Source: Microcoleus sp. AS-A8 (GTDB lineage: Bacteria; Cyanobacteriota; Cyanobacteriia; Cyanobacteriales; Coleofasciculaceae). From it: 64,000 nucleotides of DNA. The stretch spans positions 62,001 through 126,000 of the forward strand of contig JAMPKV010000004.1 of assembly GCA_039962225.1 (NCBI GenBank), in the 5' to 3' direction. This document shows, in pieces, positions 37,272 to 46,229 of the stretch; the first letter of the stretch is position 1, and each line of letters opens with the position of its first letter. A model generated the notes under the pieces. The model had not been told where the DNA came from and made no database searches. It saw only the letters and a program-made list of their open reading frames with translations. Both the position numbers and the translations under genes were made by a program.

Positions 37272-37633
37272 AGAAAGTATTTAAACAGCAGTTGAGAAAA
37301 AGCCGCCCTCTGCAAGGAATGAACAGTAGGGGAGTTGAGTAGGTACTCTTACGCCTGTATCGATTTGGTCAGTATGGGGTAGCGGTTTCCACTTAATGCG
37401 ATCGCCCAATGGGCGCTAGCGAAGCTAATCGCCATACAGAAATTTGGGCATGGCTGTGCCATGTGAAAAGTCAGCGGGAAGCCTGACCGATGGCGGCGGT
37501 TCATCCAGACTAATTAGAGGCAAGTTGAGACTCACGGTTAGAGGAGGGTTAAGTCAATCTTCCTGTCAAAGTAGCATATCAGCTACTAATAAGCTACATA
37601 TCAGCTAAAGATATTAACAGGAGAGAGGCTCAA
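37272..37633. promoter_or_regulatory. Upstream region of the ribbon-helix-helix gene with direct repeats
   Basis: CATATCAGCTA occurs at 37575-37585 and again at 37597-37607, 22 bp apart (two helical turns), about 30 bases before the GTG start. Ribbon-helix-helix repressors commonly bind such short spaced repeats at their own promoter. The rest of the 360-base spacer shows nothing assignable. Confidence 0.5.
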
Positions 37634-37858
37634 GTGTACGATCAAGGCGGTTTGGATGAAATGGAACTTGTGAGCAAAAGAGTTTTCCTAACTCTGCCTG
37701 ATTTGGTTTATGAAAAGTTGGAGCGGTGGGCGAACTATCAAGGAAGACCCGTCGCCAATTTAGCTGCGTACATTGTGGAGAAGGCTATGGAGGAAGCAGA
37801 GGCAGAAGGTAAGATTCCGCCACCACCAAAAAAGCAACCTCCAGCCGAGAAAGGCTAG
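37634..37858 (+). CDS. Ribbon-helix-helix (Arc/CopG-like) DNA-binding protein
   Basis: A 74-residue protein. KRVFLTLPDLVYEKLERWANYQGRPVANLAAYIVEKAMEEAEAEG has the beta-strand (RVFLTL) and two helices of the RHH fold, followed by a Pro/Lys tail. The GTG start follows AGGAGAGAGG; an ATG nine codons in is an alternative. Possible autoregulator, and possibly a regulator of cas12k given the shared box at 35200-35208. It reads toward hsdM but is 235 bp away. Confidence 0.75.
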   Translation: MYDQGGLDEMELVSKRVFLTLPDLVYEKLERWANYQGRPVANLAAYIVEKAMEEAEAEGKIPPPPKKQPPAEKG

Positions 37859-38093
37859 AGATTGGGGGAGTAATGCGCTGACATCTCTGATTGAGGAAAC
37901 GCTGAGTAACCGCGACCGGGCGCTTGGGAAGCTGGCGGCGGATGCTGAAATGTCTGTGGAACGGATTAACGAGTAGCTGGAAAGCGATCGCCTTCATTAA
38001 CACTTGCGAGAGAACCTTAGAAGCTTTGAGTGGTAGGTTAGTCTGTTTGAGTAAGTGGAAGAACACTGGAAAGCAAGTTGATTAAGAGAATAG

Positions 38094-40223
38094 ATGGCTA
38101 ATTGGGTAAAAACTAGACCTCTGCGACGGATGACTCAGGCGGAACTCGATCGCTGGTTGGAGGATGCTGCTGATATTTTGCGGGGGAATGTCGATCACTC
38201 GGAGTTTCGCGGTTATGTATTTGCGCTGCTGTTTTATAAGCGCATCAGCGATGTGTACTTGGAAGAGGTTGAGAAACTGACCGAGGAATTGGGTGATGAG
38301 GATTTAGCCCGCGATCCTAAGATGCACAATTTTATCGTGCCAGAGGGTTTTTTGTGGACTGACCCTACTGATGATAGTAAAAGTGTAGCTCGGACAACAT
38401 CAGTGAAATTGGGCAAGGCACTCAATGACGCAATGGAAGCTATCGAGGTAGCGAATAAGCCTAAGTTTGACAGAATTTTGACGACGATTGATTTCAATGA
38501 CTACAGTCGGGTACCAAAAGATAAACTGGTTTCTTTAATTAACCACTTTAGCAAGCACTCTCTCCGCCGAGATAATGTCCCTGATGATTTGTTTGGCAAT
38601 GCTTATGAATACTTAATTCGAGATTTTGCTAGTAAAGCAGGTAAGAGTAGCGGGGAGTTTTACACTCCAAAAGAAATAGCCTTTCTCCTAGCTGAGATAT
38701 TGGAACCTGCACCAGGAGATAGTATTTGTGATTGGGCTAGCGGTTCGGGAGGATTATTACTGCAATGTTGTAATTATGTCAAAAAGCACGGAGGCAACCC
38801 TAATCAGCTTTTTCTCTACGCTCAAGAAAGCAATCTGACAACTTATAACATTTCGCGACTGAACCTAATTCTGCATGGGGTTAGGAGTTTAGACAATATT
38901 CGACAGGGGGATAGTTTACGCACTCCATTGCATCTGGATGAGCAGGGTAAACTGATGCAGTTTAAGCGGATTGTGATGAATCCGCCTTTTTCGCTGAAGG
39001 ATTGGGGATACAGCGATTTTGAAAATAAGGATACCAAGGAAGTTAGCGACTCCTATGATCGCATGGTCTTTGGAATGCCGCCTCGCGATAATGGTGACTA
39101 TGCCTGGTTGCAGCACGTTGTTAAGTCTCTGAAAGATGACGGCAAGGCAATTATTGTCATGTCTCAAGGTGTGCTGTTTCGTGGTCAACCTGAACAAACA
39201 GAGGAAGAGGACGGATAAAACCAGAAGGCTGATGCTGAGTACTTGATCCGCAAGGGATTCATTAACCAGGATTTGATTGAGTGTATTGTCGTTTTGCCTC
39301 CCAAGCTGTTTTACGGTAATAGCGTCCCTGGTTGTCTGATTTTGCTGAACAAGTCGAAAGCGCAGGATCGTCAGGGCAAGATTTTGATGATTTGGGCTTC
39401 GCGAAATTTTCAATCAGCTAATCCGCAAAACTTACTCCGTCCTTCTGATTTAATGCGGATTTTGGTTCCTTGGCGAGCTTTTGGCGATTTGGCTAAGGCG
39501 CAGCAACTTGTAGGCGAACATGAACAGCAATTAATTGCAGCCGTAGAAGCGGAACGAACAACCCGACTACAAGAAATAGCTGCTGCTTACGATCCAGTTT
39601 TGGAACCTCTGCCAGATTTGAAAAAAGAACTGACTGATTTAGAAGGGGCTGATTATGATGCCTGGGTTGAACAGTTATCAGCAGATGATGCCTATTTTGG
39701 TGAGCTTTCATTTTTAGTATCAGAAATCAAGCGGTTGGAAAGGGTTATAGCAAGCACAAAAGGTGAAGAGAAGAAGATTCGCCAAGAAAAACTAAAGCTA
39801 TTTAAGGCAGAACACAGGGAAAAAATTAAAGCTATCAATAAACAAATTAAAAGCAGGCTTACGCAGGTAAAACGCGACATAAAAGAATTAAGTAAATTGA
39901 CAACATTACGAGACTTGGAAGTTGTTAATGTTAATAATCATTCTGATCGGGAAGTAACTCACCTTCAGGAAGCTGCTGTTGATTTGCTGCGAATTTGTTC
40001 AGAGCAAGTTGAGGCGAGGCGTTATTTCACAGTAGTTGAGCGTCCTGAGCTTGAGGAAAATGAATTTAACCTGAATCTTCCCCGTTATGTAGATACTTTT
40101 GAATCTGAAGAAACAATTGAACTATCAGTTGCAATCAAGGAATTAGAAGAAGCAGACAACAAGCAAATCGTGGCGATGGAAGATTTAAAAAGGCTACTGA
40201 AAAAATTATCTTTGGATGAATGA
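38094..40223 (+). pseudogene. hsdM: Type I restriction methyltransferase subunit HsdM, interrupted by an in-frame TAA
   Basis: One continuous reading frame of 709 codons broken by TAA at 39216-39218. Before the stop: HsdM N-terminal helices (LRGNVDHSEFRGYVFALLFYKRISDVYLEE), the AdoMet region (GEFYTPKEIAFLLAEIL, ICDWASGSGGLLLQCC) and the catalytic NPPF (IVMNPPFSLKDWG). After it the frame continues at once with NQKADAEYLIRKGFINQDLIECIVVLPPKLFYGNSVPGCLILL, which is normal HsdM. So a single base change (for example AAA to TAA) can explain the break. A TTG at 39243 might restart the C-terminal part. Readthrough or a two-part protein cannot be excluded. The remaining operon is intact. Confidence 0.88.
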
Positions 40224-41526
40224 TATGGATTCAAACAATTATCAATTTAAAAAAAATAAACTTCGTAATATTTGCAAATACAACACGGGTAAAACTCCAA
40301 CAAAAGAATGGTATGCCAATAAAGGTAATACAAAAATAATTAAATTTAGAGATATTAAGGAAGATGGATCTATCTGTTATGAAAATGATGAAGATGGCTG
40401 GGTAAAAGAGGAGTATTCGGAATGTAGCCAATTAATTGATATAGAGGAAAAAATGATTTTACTTACTTCCTCTGCTCATTCTTCTGAGCATATAGGAAAA
40501 AAAATAACGTTAGTAAAAGAAATACCTAAAGCAGCCAGAAGATACTGCTATGTAGGAGAAATAACTGGAATAAAATCGAATAGCGAAGATGTCTCAATTG
40601 ATTGGATATTTTATTATCTTCAAAGCTCAAAAGGATTAGCAGAAATAGCCAAGATGGTCGAAGGGATGCACCTTAACCCTCGTCCCTTTGGTCAAATTAA
40701 TGTTTTATATCCACCCAAAGAAGTTCAACCGCACATTTTATCGTGTATTCAGTCAGTAGATGAAGTTATAGCTAAAACAAAAGAAAAAATAGTAGCTATT
40801 CAAAGACTGAAACAAACTGTATTAAAGCAAATTTTTGCACAGGGTATTCCTGGAAGACATAAAGAATTCAATTCTACAAAAATAGGAAAAATACCTAAAG
40901 AGTGGCAGGTAGCAACACTTATGTCCCACTGTGGCGACTATTCATGTGTGAGAACAGGGCCATTTGGAGCGCAACTACTGCCAGATGTTTTTGATAAATC
41001 AGGCGTAAGAATGGTAAATATCACGGACATTGGTGAGGGTAGTTTAGACTTTTCTACAGAAGCATATCTTAAAGAAGATATTGCTAATAGTTTAGTAGAT
41101 TATCAGCTTCAAACGGGGGATTTAGTTTTTTCTAGAGTTGCATCAGTAGGTCGAGTTGCTTTAATTTGTGACTATCATCTTCCATTGATTATGTCCTCAA
41201 ATTGTATTCGCCTTCGTCCAGGAGAGGTATTCAATTCAACATTTTTAATGCTTAGTCTTATATATGCTGAGGGTGTTGCTAGACAAGTAGTAGCAGCATC
41301 TACAGGTGGAGCCAGACCAATTGTTACTCCTCGTTTACTTCGTAGACTACTAATTCCTAAGCCAGATATTGAGGAACAAAATCAAATAATTGAAATAATT
41401 GAAAATGTTAATAATTCCATCAAAACGTTAATAGAACAAATGGAAACATTAAATAAGCTCAAGCGATCGCTGCTACAAAACCTTCTTACTGGCAAAGTTC
41501 GTGTAAATCTGGATGGTGGAATATGA
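40216..41526 (+). CDS. hsdS: Type I restriction specificity subunit HsdS
   Basis: A 436-residue protein with two target-recognition domains: one from KLRNICKYNTGKTPTKEWYAN and one from KIGKIPKEWQVATLMSHCGDYSCVRTGPFGAQLL. Each is followed by a coiled-coil conserved region (VIAKTKEKIVAIQRLKQTVLKQIFAQG; IKTLIEQMETLNKLKRSLLQNLLTGKVRV). It sets the DNA sequence recognised by the complex. It overlaps hsdM by 8 bp and hsdR by 4 bp (ATGA), so translation is coupled. Confidence 0.93.
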   Translation: MNDMDSNNYQFKKNKLRNICKYNTGKTPTKEWYANKGNTKIIKFRDIKEDGSICYENDEDGWVKEEYSECSQLIDIEEKMILLTSSAHSSEHIGKKITLVKEIPKAARRYCYVGEITGIKSNSEDVSIDWIFYYLQSSKGLAEIAKMVEGMHLNPRPFGQINVLYPPKEVQPHILSCIQSVDEVIAKTKEKIVAIQRLKQTVLKQIFAQGIPGRHKEFNSTKIGKIPKEWQVATLMSHCGDYSCVRTGPFGAQLLPDVFDKSGVRMVNITDIGEGSLDFSTEAYLKEDIANSLVDYQLQTGDLVFSRVASVGRVALICDYHLPLIMSSNCIRLRPGEVFNSTFLMLSLIYAEGVARQVVAASTGGARPIVTPRLLRRLLIPKPDIEEQNQIIEIIENVNNSIKTLIEQMETLNKLKRSLLQNLLTGKVRVNLDGGI

Positions 41527-44500
41527 CATTCAACGAAGATACAACGGTTGAAAAAGAACTTATCGAAACTCTCCAGCTACCAGAATTAAGCTGGCGTTAC
41601 GAAAATCGAGATAGCGTCTCTCAAAAATATCGCCCAACTAATAAAGAAAGTGAAGTTCTGTTAGTTCCCATTTTACGCGACAAGCTCAAAGCCCTAAATC
41701 CCCACGTGATTACCAATGATGAACGGGCAAACATGGTGATTGACAAACTGCAAAGACTGACTGATAACCAAGAATGGATCAAATGGCTGCGAAACGAAAA
41801 GACAGAGAAATTTGCAGCCGATGAAAACAATGAGAATATCACTCTCATAGATTATGATGACGACCCTCTAAATAATAATGATTTTTTAGTCGCCAATCAG
41901 TTTCGGATTGAAGGGAATAACCCACGAAGACCCGACATTATACTATTTATTAACGGTATTCCTGTCGTCGATATTGAAGCCAAGACCTCTAGCCGAGGAA
42001 AGGTTGATTGGCAAGAAGGTGTTAAACAAATTAGAGAAGACTACGTTACAGATATACCGCAACTTTACTATTCCAATGCTTTCTGTATTGCAGTCAATGA
42101 AACCAGGATGAAATATGGCGTTCCTGGTACAAGGTCACAAGATTGGCAGCAGTGGCGCGATCCATCTCCTCATAATCACATTTCCACCTTCGATGAAATG
42201 AAGTGTTCCCTGTATGGGCTATGCGATCGCAGCAACTTACTGGATTTAATTCGTAACTTTATTGTTTTTGAAGTTGATAAAGGTAAAACAGTCAAAAAAA
42301 TTGCGCGTTATCAACAGTATCGTGCTGCTAATCTAATTGTAGAACGGGCAACTAATCCTAGCTTACCAACTAGCCAGCGTCGGGGTGTAGTTTGGCATAC
42401 CCAAGGATCAGGTAAAAGCTTAACAATTTTGTTTGCTGCTAAAAAACTCTGGCATCACCCACAACTAAACCAACCCACTATCCTGATTATCATAGACAGA
42501 GAGCAACTTCAAGACCAAACTATCGGGCAGTTTTATTCTACAAACACTGAAAATTGTGTTCCTGCGGGTGATATTCCTGACTTACAGGCAAAGCTGAGAG
42601 AAGATCATCGCGGTGTAATCATTACTATCATTAACAAATTTAGCGGTATGCAGGAAAGAAACCTGCGCTCAAACATTATTGTTTTAGCAGATGAGGCACA
42701 TCGTACTCAGTACGGCGATTTAGGCGACTTTATGCGACGAGCCATTCCTAACGCCTCTCGCTTTGGCTTAACTGGTACACCACTAGAACTCAATGACCGT
42801 AATACCGCTCAAACTTTCGGCAAAGAGGAAAGCGAGGGTGAATTCGAGCGGTACATGGATAAATACGGGCTTGCCGAAGCAATTCGCGATCAAGCAACTG
42901 TACCAATTCACCTAGAACCACGATTAACAAAGTTGAAACTTTGGGGTAAAGCACTCGACAACAAATTTGAGGAATTATTTGGCGATCGCAGCGAACAGGA
43001 AAAAGCTCGACTGAAGAAAGAGGGATCGAAGCTGAAAAATGTGCTTCTCCACCCGCAGCGTCTCGAACAGATTACCAAAGACATTGCTGACCATTTCCAA
43101 CAAAAAATCCAACCCAACCGATTTAAGGCAATGCTAGTTTGTGAAGATAAAGAAACTTGTGCTGTTTATAAAGCAGCCCTTGATAAATTGCTTGGAGCAG
43201 AAGCTTCTCTAGTAATTGTTTCTGAAGACCCCAAGAGAGATAAAGAAATTGTTAAATTGCACTATTTGGGAGAAGCAACTCGGAAAAAGGCAATTGAAGA
43301 TTTTAAGAAACCAAAGCCTACCGACCCAGAAGAACTCAATAATCAAGCCAACCGATTTAAGCGAGTAGAAATTCTGATTGTTTGCGATATGCTACTCACG
43401 GGATTTGATGCGCCAATTGTCCAGGTGATGTATTTGGATAAAGGACTTAAAGCACATACGCTGTTACAAGCGATCGCTCGTGTCAATCGACCCTATAACG
43501 AATTGAAACAGCATGGTTTGATTGTAGATTACTATGGAATATTTGAGAAATTAAATGAAGCACTTAATGATTTCGATCGCAAGGAAATAGGAAAAGTTGT
43601 CTTTCCTTATAAGAAATTTATTAACCAATTTAAGGCAACTATCGAAAATCTCACAAATCTCTTCCCAGATGTTGATCGAGCGGGTAGTTATAATTCCTTA
43701 ATAGAGGTGTTAGTTTTCCTAAATGAGAATGAAAAAGCAAAAGAGCAATTTGAATTAGGCTTTCGTAATGCTCGAATTCTTTATGAAGCAATACAAACTG
43801 ATGAATGCCCTTACTCTTATAGAAAAGAATATAAATGGTTGTGCAAGCTATACACAATTTACAGAAAAAAGTTTTATCCAAAAGAACCATTTGAAATCGA
43901 TAAAGAAGATGGAGCTAAAACAGTTGATTTAGTTAGAGAATCAATCGATGTTGAAGAGATTCAAAAACATTTCCCTACTTATGTATTAGATGCTAATTAT
44001 CTTACACAAATTAAAGATATAGAACTCGATGCCAAGGCTTTGGAAATTGAGGCAAGACTAGCGGCAGAGTTAACAATTCGCCTAGATGAAGATGAAGATT
44101 TAAGACCTTTAAGTCAAAGATTACAACAAATTATCGACCAAAAACGGGATAAAACGATAAAAGGAATAGCTCAGTTAGAAGAACTAGAGTTAGAAAAAAT
44201 TAATCGCTTAAAGGAACTAGAAGAATTAGCCAGACAAACTATAGAAGTAATAGAACAAAGACAGCGACCAATCAATGATTCTATTATTAATCTAGTGAAA
44301 AAGCGACTTCCCAATATTGCCGACGAGCAAGCGATTGCAGTCGCAAATGCAATTGTGAACAAAGCAGAAACTCTCTGTTTCCCCGATTGGTTTAAGCAAG
44401 CGCACATGGATACAGAATTATATCGAGAATTTACCCGCTTACTTAATGCTAAATTTAAAAATTTAGGATTGCATGGTAAAGGTAAAGACTTTATAGACTC

Positions 44501-44540
44501 CTGTATTAGACTCCTGAAAAAGGTACGTTTCTGTGGTTAA
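41523..44540 (+). CDS. hsdR: Type I restriction endonuclease subunit HsdR
   Basis: A 1005-residue translocase-nuclease. The N-terminal nuclease domain has PDIILFINGIPVVDIEAKTS (D...ExK). The motor has Walker A HTQGSGKSLTILFAAKKL, the DEAH box LADEAHRTQYG, FGLTGTPL and the C-terminal RecA motif VEILIVCDMLLTGFDAPIVQVMYLDKGLKAHTLLQAIARVNRPY. The C-terminal helical region binds the methylase core. Length is normal and no defect is seen. Without a working HsdM it should be unable to load on DNA. Confidence 0.95.
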   Translation: MTFNEDTTVEKELIETLQLPELSWRYENRDSVSQKYRPTNKESEVLLVPILRDKLKALNPHVITNDERANMVIDKLQRLTDNQEWIKWLRNEKTEKFAADENNENITLIDYDDDPLNNNDFLVANQFRIEGNNPRRPDIILFINGIPVVDIEAKTSSRGKVDWQEGVKQIREDYVTDIPQLYYSNAFCIAVNETRMKYGVPGTRSQDWQQWRDPSPHNHISTFDEMKCSLYGLCDRSNLLDLIRNFIVFEVDKGKTVKKIARYQQYRAANLIVERATNPSLPTSQRRGVVWHTQGSGKSLTILFAAKKLWHHPQLNQPTILIIIDREQLQDQTIGQFYSTNTENCVPAGDIPDLQAKLREDHRGVIITIINKFSGMQERNLRSNIIVLADEAHRTQYGDLGDFMRRAIPNASRFGLTGTPLELNDRNTAQTFGKEESEGEFERYMDKYGLAEAIRDQATVPIHLEPRLTKLKLWGKALDNKFEELFGDRSEQEKARLKKEGSKLKNVLLHPQRLEQITKDIADHFQQKIQPNRFKAMLVCEDKETCAVYKAALDKLLGAEASLVIVSEDPKRDKEIVKLHYLGEATRKKAIEDFKKPKPTDPEELNNQANRFKRVEILIVCDMLLTGFDAPIVQVMYLDKGLKAHTLLQAIARVNRPYNELKQHGLIVDYYGIFEKLNEALNDFDRKEIGKVVFPYKKFINQFKATIENLTNLFPDVDRAGSYNSLIEVLVFLNENEKAKEQFELGFRNARILYEAIQTDECPYSYRKEYKWLCKLYTIYRKKFYPKEPFEIDKEDGAKTVDLVRESIDVEEIQKHFPTYVLDANYLTQIKDIELDAKALEIEARLAAELTIRLDEDEDLRPLSQRLQQIIDQKRDKTIKGIAQLEELELEKINRLKELEELARQTIEVIEQRQRPINDSIINLVKKRLPNIADEQAIAVANAIVNKAETLCFPDWFKQAHMDTELYREFTRLLNAKFKNLGLHGKGKDFIDSCIRLLKKVRFCG

Positions 44541-45318
44541 ACTGAAATCACCAGAAAAGCAGCAATACAATCTCCCTAACTACTCTATCCGCGAAAGTCA
44601 AAGAGCCAAACATTTGCGCCTTAAGGTATCTATTGAAAATGGTGTAGAGGTAATTGTTCCCAAAGGCTTTGACCAAAGCCGCATCCCTGGCATTCTTCAA
44701 AAAAAACAGGTTTGGTTAGAGACAGCAGTCAAACGAATTGATGAACGGCGGCAGTTTTTTACATCAACGGTATCTAATTCTCTACCAGAGTCTATCTCAT
44801 TGGTAGCGATCGCAGAAGATTGGAAGGTCGAATATCATCAAACCTCAGCATCAAGAGTAGTTATAACCGAAAAGCCAGGTAGGCAGCTATTAGTACGGGG
44901 TAAGGTTAACGATGTAGATGCCTGTAAGCTAGCCTTTCGTCGCTGGATTTCTCGAAAAGCGCACAATCATTTAGTGCCTTGGCTGAAAGAAGTAAGCCAG
45001 ATAAATAATCTGCCCTTTGAGAAAACTCTCATCAAAGGACAAAAAACTCGTTGGGCTAGTTGTTCTCAGCACAAGACAATCAGCCTCAACTATAAACTCC
45101 TGTTTCTTCCCGCTTCTCTGGTGCATTACGTCTTTATTCATGAGTTATGCCATACCGCTCAATTGAATCATTCACGAAAATTTTGGGCTTTAGTGAACGA
45201 AAAAGAACCAAATTATAAGCAATTAAACGCTGAACTGCGAGAAGCTTGGCGCACCGTACCTTTATGGGTAGAACCACAATCGTCATTACCCAAAATCCCA
45301 ACGTGCGATTGCATCTAA
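44533..45318 (+). CDS. YgjP-like zinc metallopeptidase of the type I RM operon
   Basis: A 261-residue protein. The N-terminal beta domain (YSIRESQRAKHLRLKVSIENGVEVIVPKGF) precedes the catalytic HELCHTAQLNHSRKFW (HExxH plus a third His). It overlaps hsdR by 8 bases, starting at GTG. Genes of this family (DUF45/M48-like) are frequent fourth members of type I RM operons; a role in HsdR turnover is a plausible inference from that association. Confidence 0.9.
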   Translation: MVKLKSPEKQQYNLPNYSIRESQRAKHLRLKVSIENGVEVIVPKGFDQSRIPGILQKKQVWLETAVKRIDERRQFFTSTVSNSLPESISLVAIAEDWKVEYHQTSASRVVITEKPGRQLLVRGKVNDVDACKLAFRRWISRKAHNHLVPWLKEVSQINNLPFEKTLIKGQKTRWASCSQHKTISLNYKLLFLPASLVHYVFIHELCHTAQLNHSRKFWALVNEKEPNYKQLNAELREAWRTVPLWVEPQSSLPKIPTCDCI

Positions 45319-46229
45319 AAACTTCAATATATCTACACAAAGAGAACACCCCCCCTTCTGGCACTCATCTGATGACAAGGCGACTCGGCATGAGATGCGA
45401 TCGCTCATTCATTCCCTCCCAACTTTGACCGCATCGCCTGCCACGCCTCAATCTGCTGCTGTAACTGCTGTTCGGGCGATCGCGAAGCGCTGGTGCAAAG
45501 CAGATCGCACTACTTTTACGACTTGAACCAGAACATAGACAGGCTTTGAACGAGAAGTTAGATAAAAAAGAAGGCGATGTGATTTTTCGGAGTCCAACGG
45601 TTAGACTTTGACAATGATTGAGGAGAGTAGACAATAATACCCTATTTTGTCATATAAAGCTGTATTTTATGCTGTCTAACGGTTAGACACGGGTAGCGTC
45701 TAACCGTTAGACACCGATTTCACTTGATTAAACTGGAAGAGTTTGAGCGGGAAGGGGCGATCGGAGCGGTCAGTGTTAGCGTTCTTTTAGCTGTACAACC
45801 GTTAGACACGTATTTCACTTGATTGAACCGGGTGCTGAAGCGTGGGATGCGATCGCAAACATTAGTCTTCCATACGAATTGGTTCTACTCAGGACGAGGG
45901 CTTGTCAGCGATTTTTGAGGGAATGACGGTTTACGCGAATCATTGATTGACAAGAGCCGTTTGGTAGTAACTACGAAATCTACAAAAAAGCCCAATTAGA
46001 GCTTTCGCTGCAACCAGTACATAGCTGTCCTCCGCTTAGCGATCGCGATTTGTGCCGTGGTTGTCCCAACTAGACCTCAAATTTTATGCATTAGGCGGGT
46101 TCTCTTTGGAAGACTGCTTACTCCCATCTAATTGACTAAGAAGAATAAATTAATAATAAAATTGCGCTTTTGCTCCTTGGCAGTCAGTTGACGGATTGAT
46201 AAAACTGAGTCAGCTAGCTAAGGTAGCCG
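45319..46229. other. Gene-free region with decayed segments and palindromes
   Basis: About 910 bases without an intact gene. 45388-45475 resembles 58150-58240 and on the minus strand encodes the C-terminal peptide end QQLQQQIEAWQAMRSKLGGNE of a lost gene. 45523-45690 repeats 59971-60155. Palindrome copies lie at 45592-45606, 45672-45690, 45698-45714 and 45791-45809. The upstream 100 bases should hold the promoter of the repeat-protein cluster. Confidence 0.65.
45523..45690 (+). repeat. Long direct repeat, copy 1 (partner 59971-60155)
   Basis: Shared features in the same order are TTTTACGACTTGAACCAGAA, CAGGCTTTGAACGAGAAGTT, GGTTAGACTTTGA, GAGAGTAGA, TTTATGCTGTCTAAC. In both copies a frame reads LLRLEPEH.QALNEKLDKKE to a stop at the first palindrome, the probable 3' end of a decayed gene, followed by a promoter-like TTGTCATA segment and a second palindrome. 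Confidence 0.75.

Noticed and set aside
37871-37976. Short frame LTSLIEETLSNRDRALGKLAADAEMSVERINE after the RHH gene
   Set aside because: It looks like a piece of a helix-turn-helix protein but has no plausible start; at most a remnant, so not called a gene.
45365-45634. 89-codon minus-strand frame
   Set aside because: Overlaps the decayed repeat segments and matches them only out of frame.
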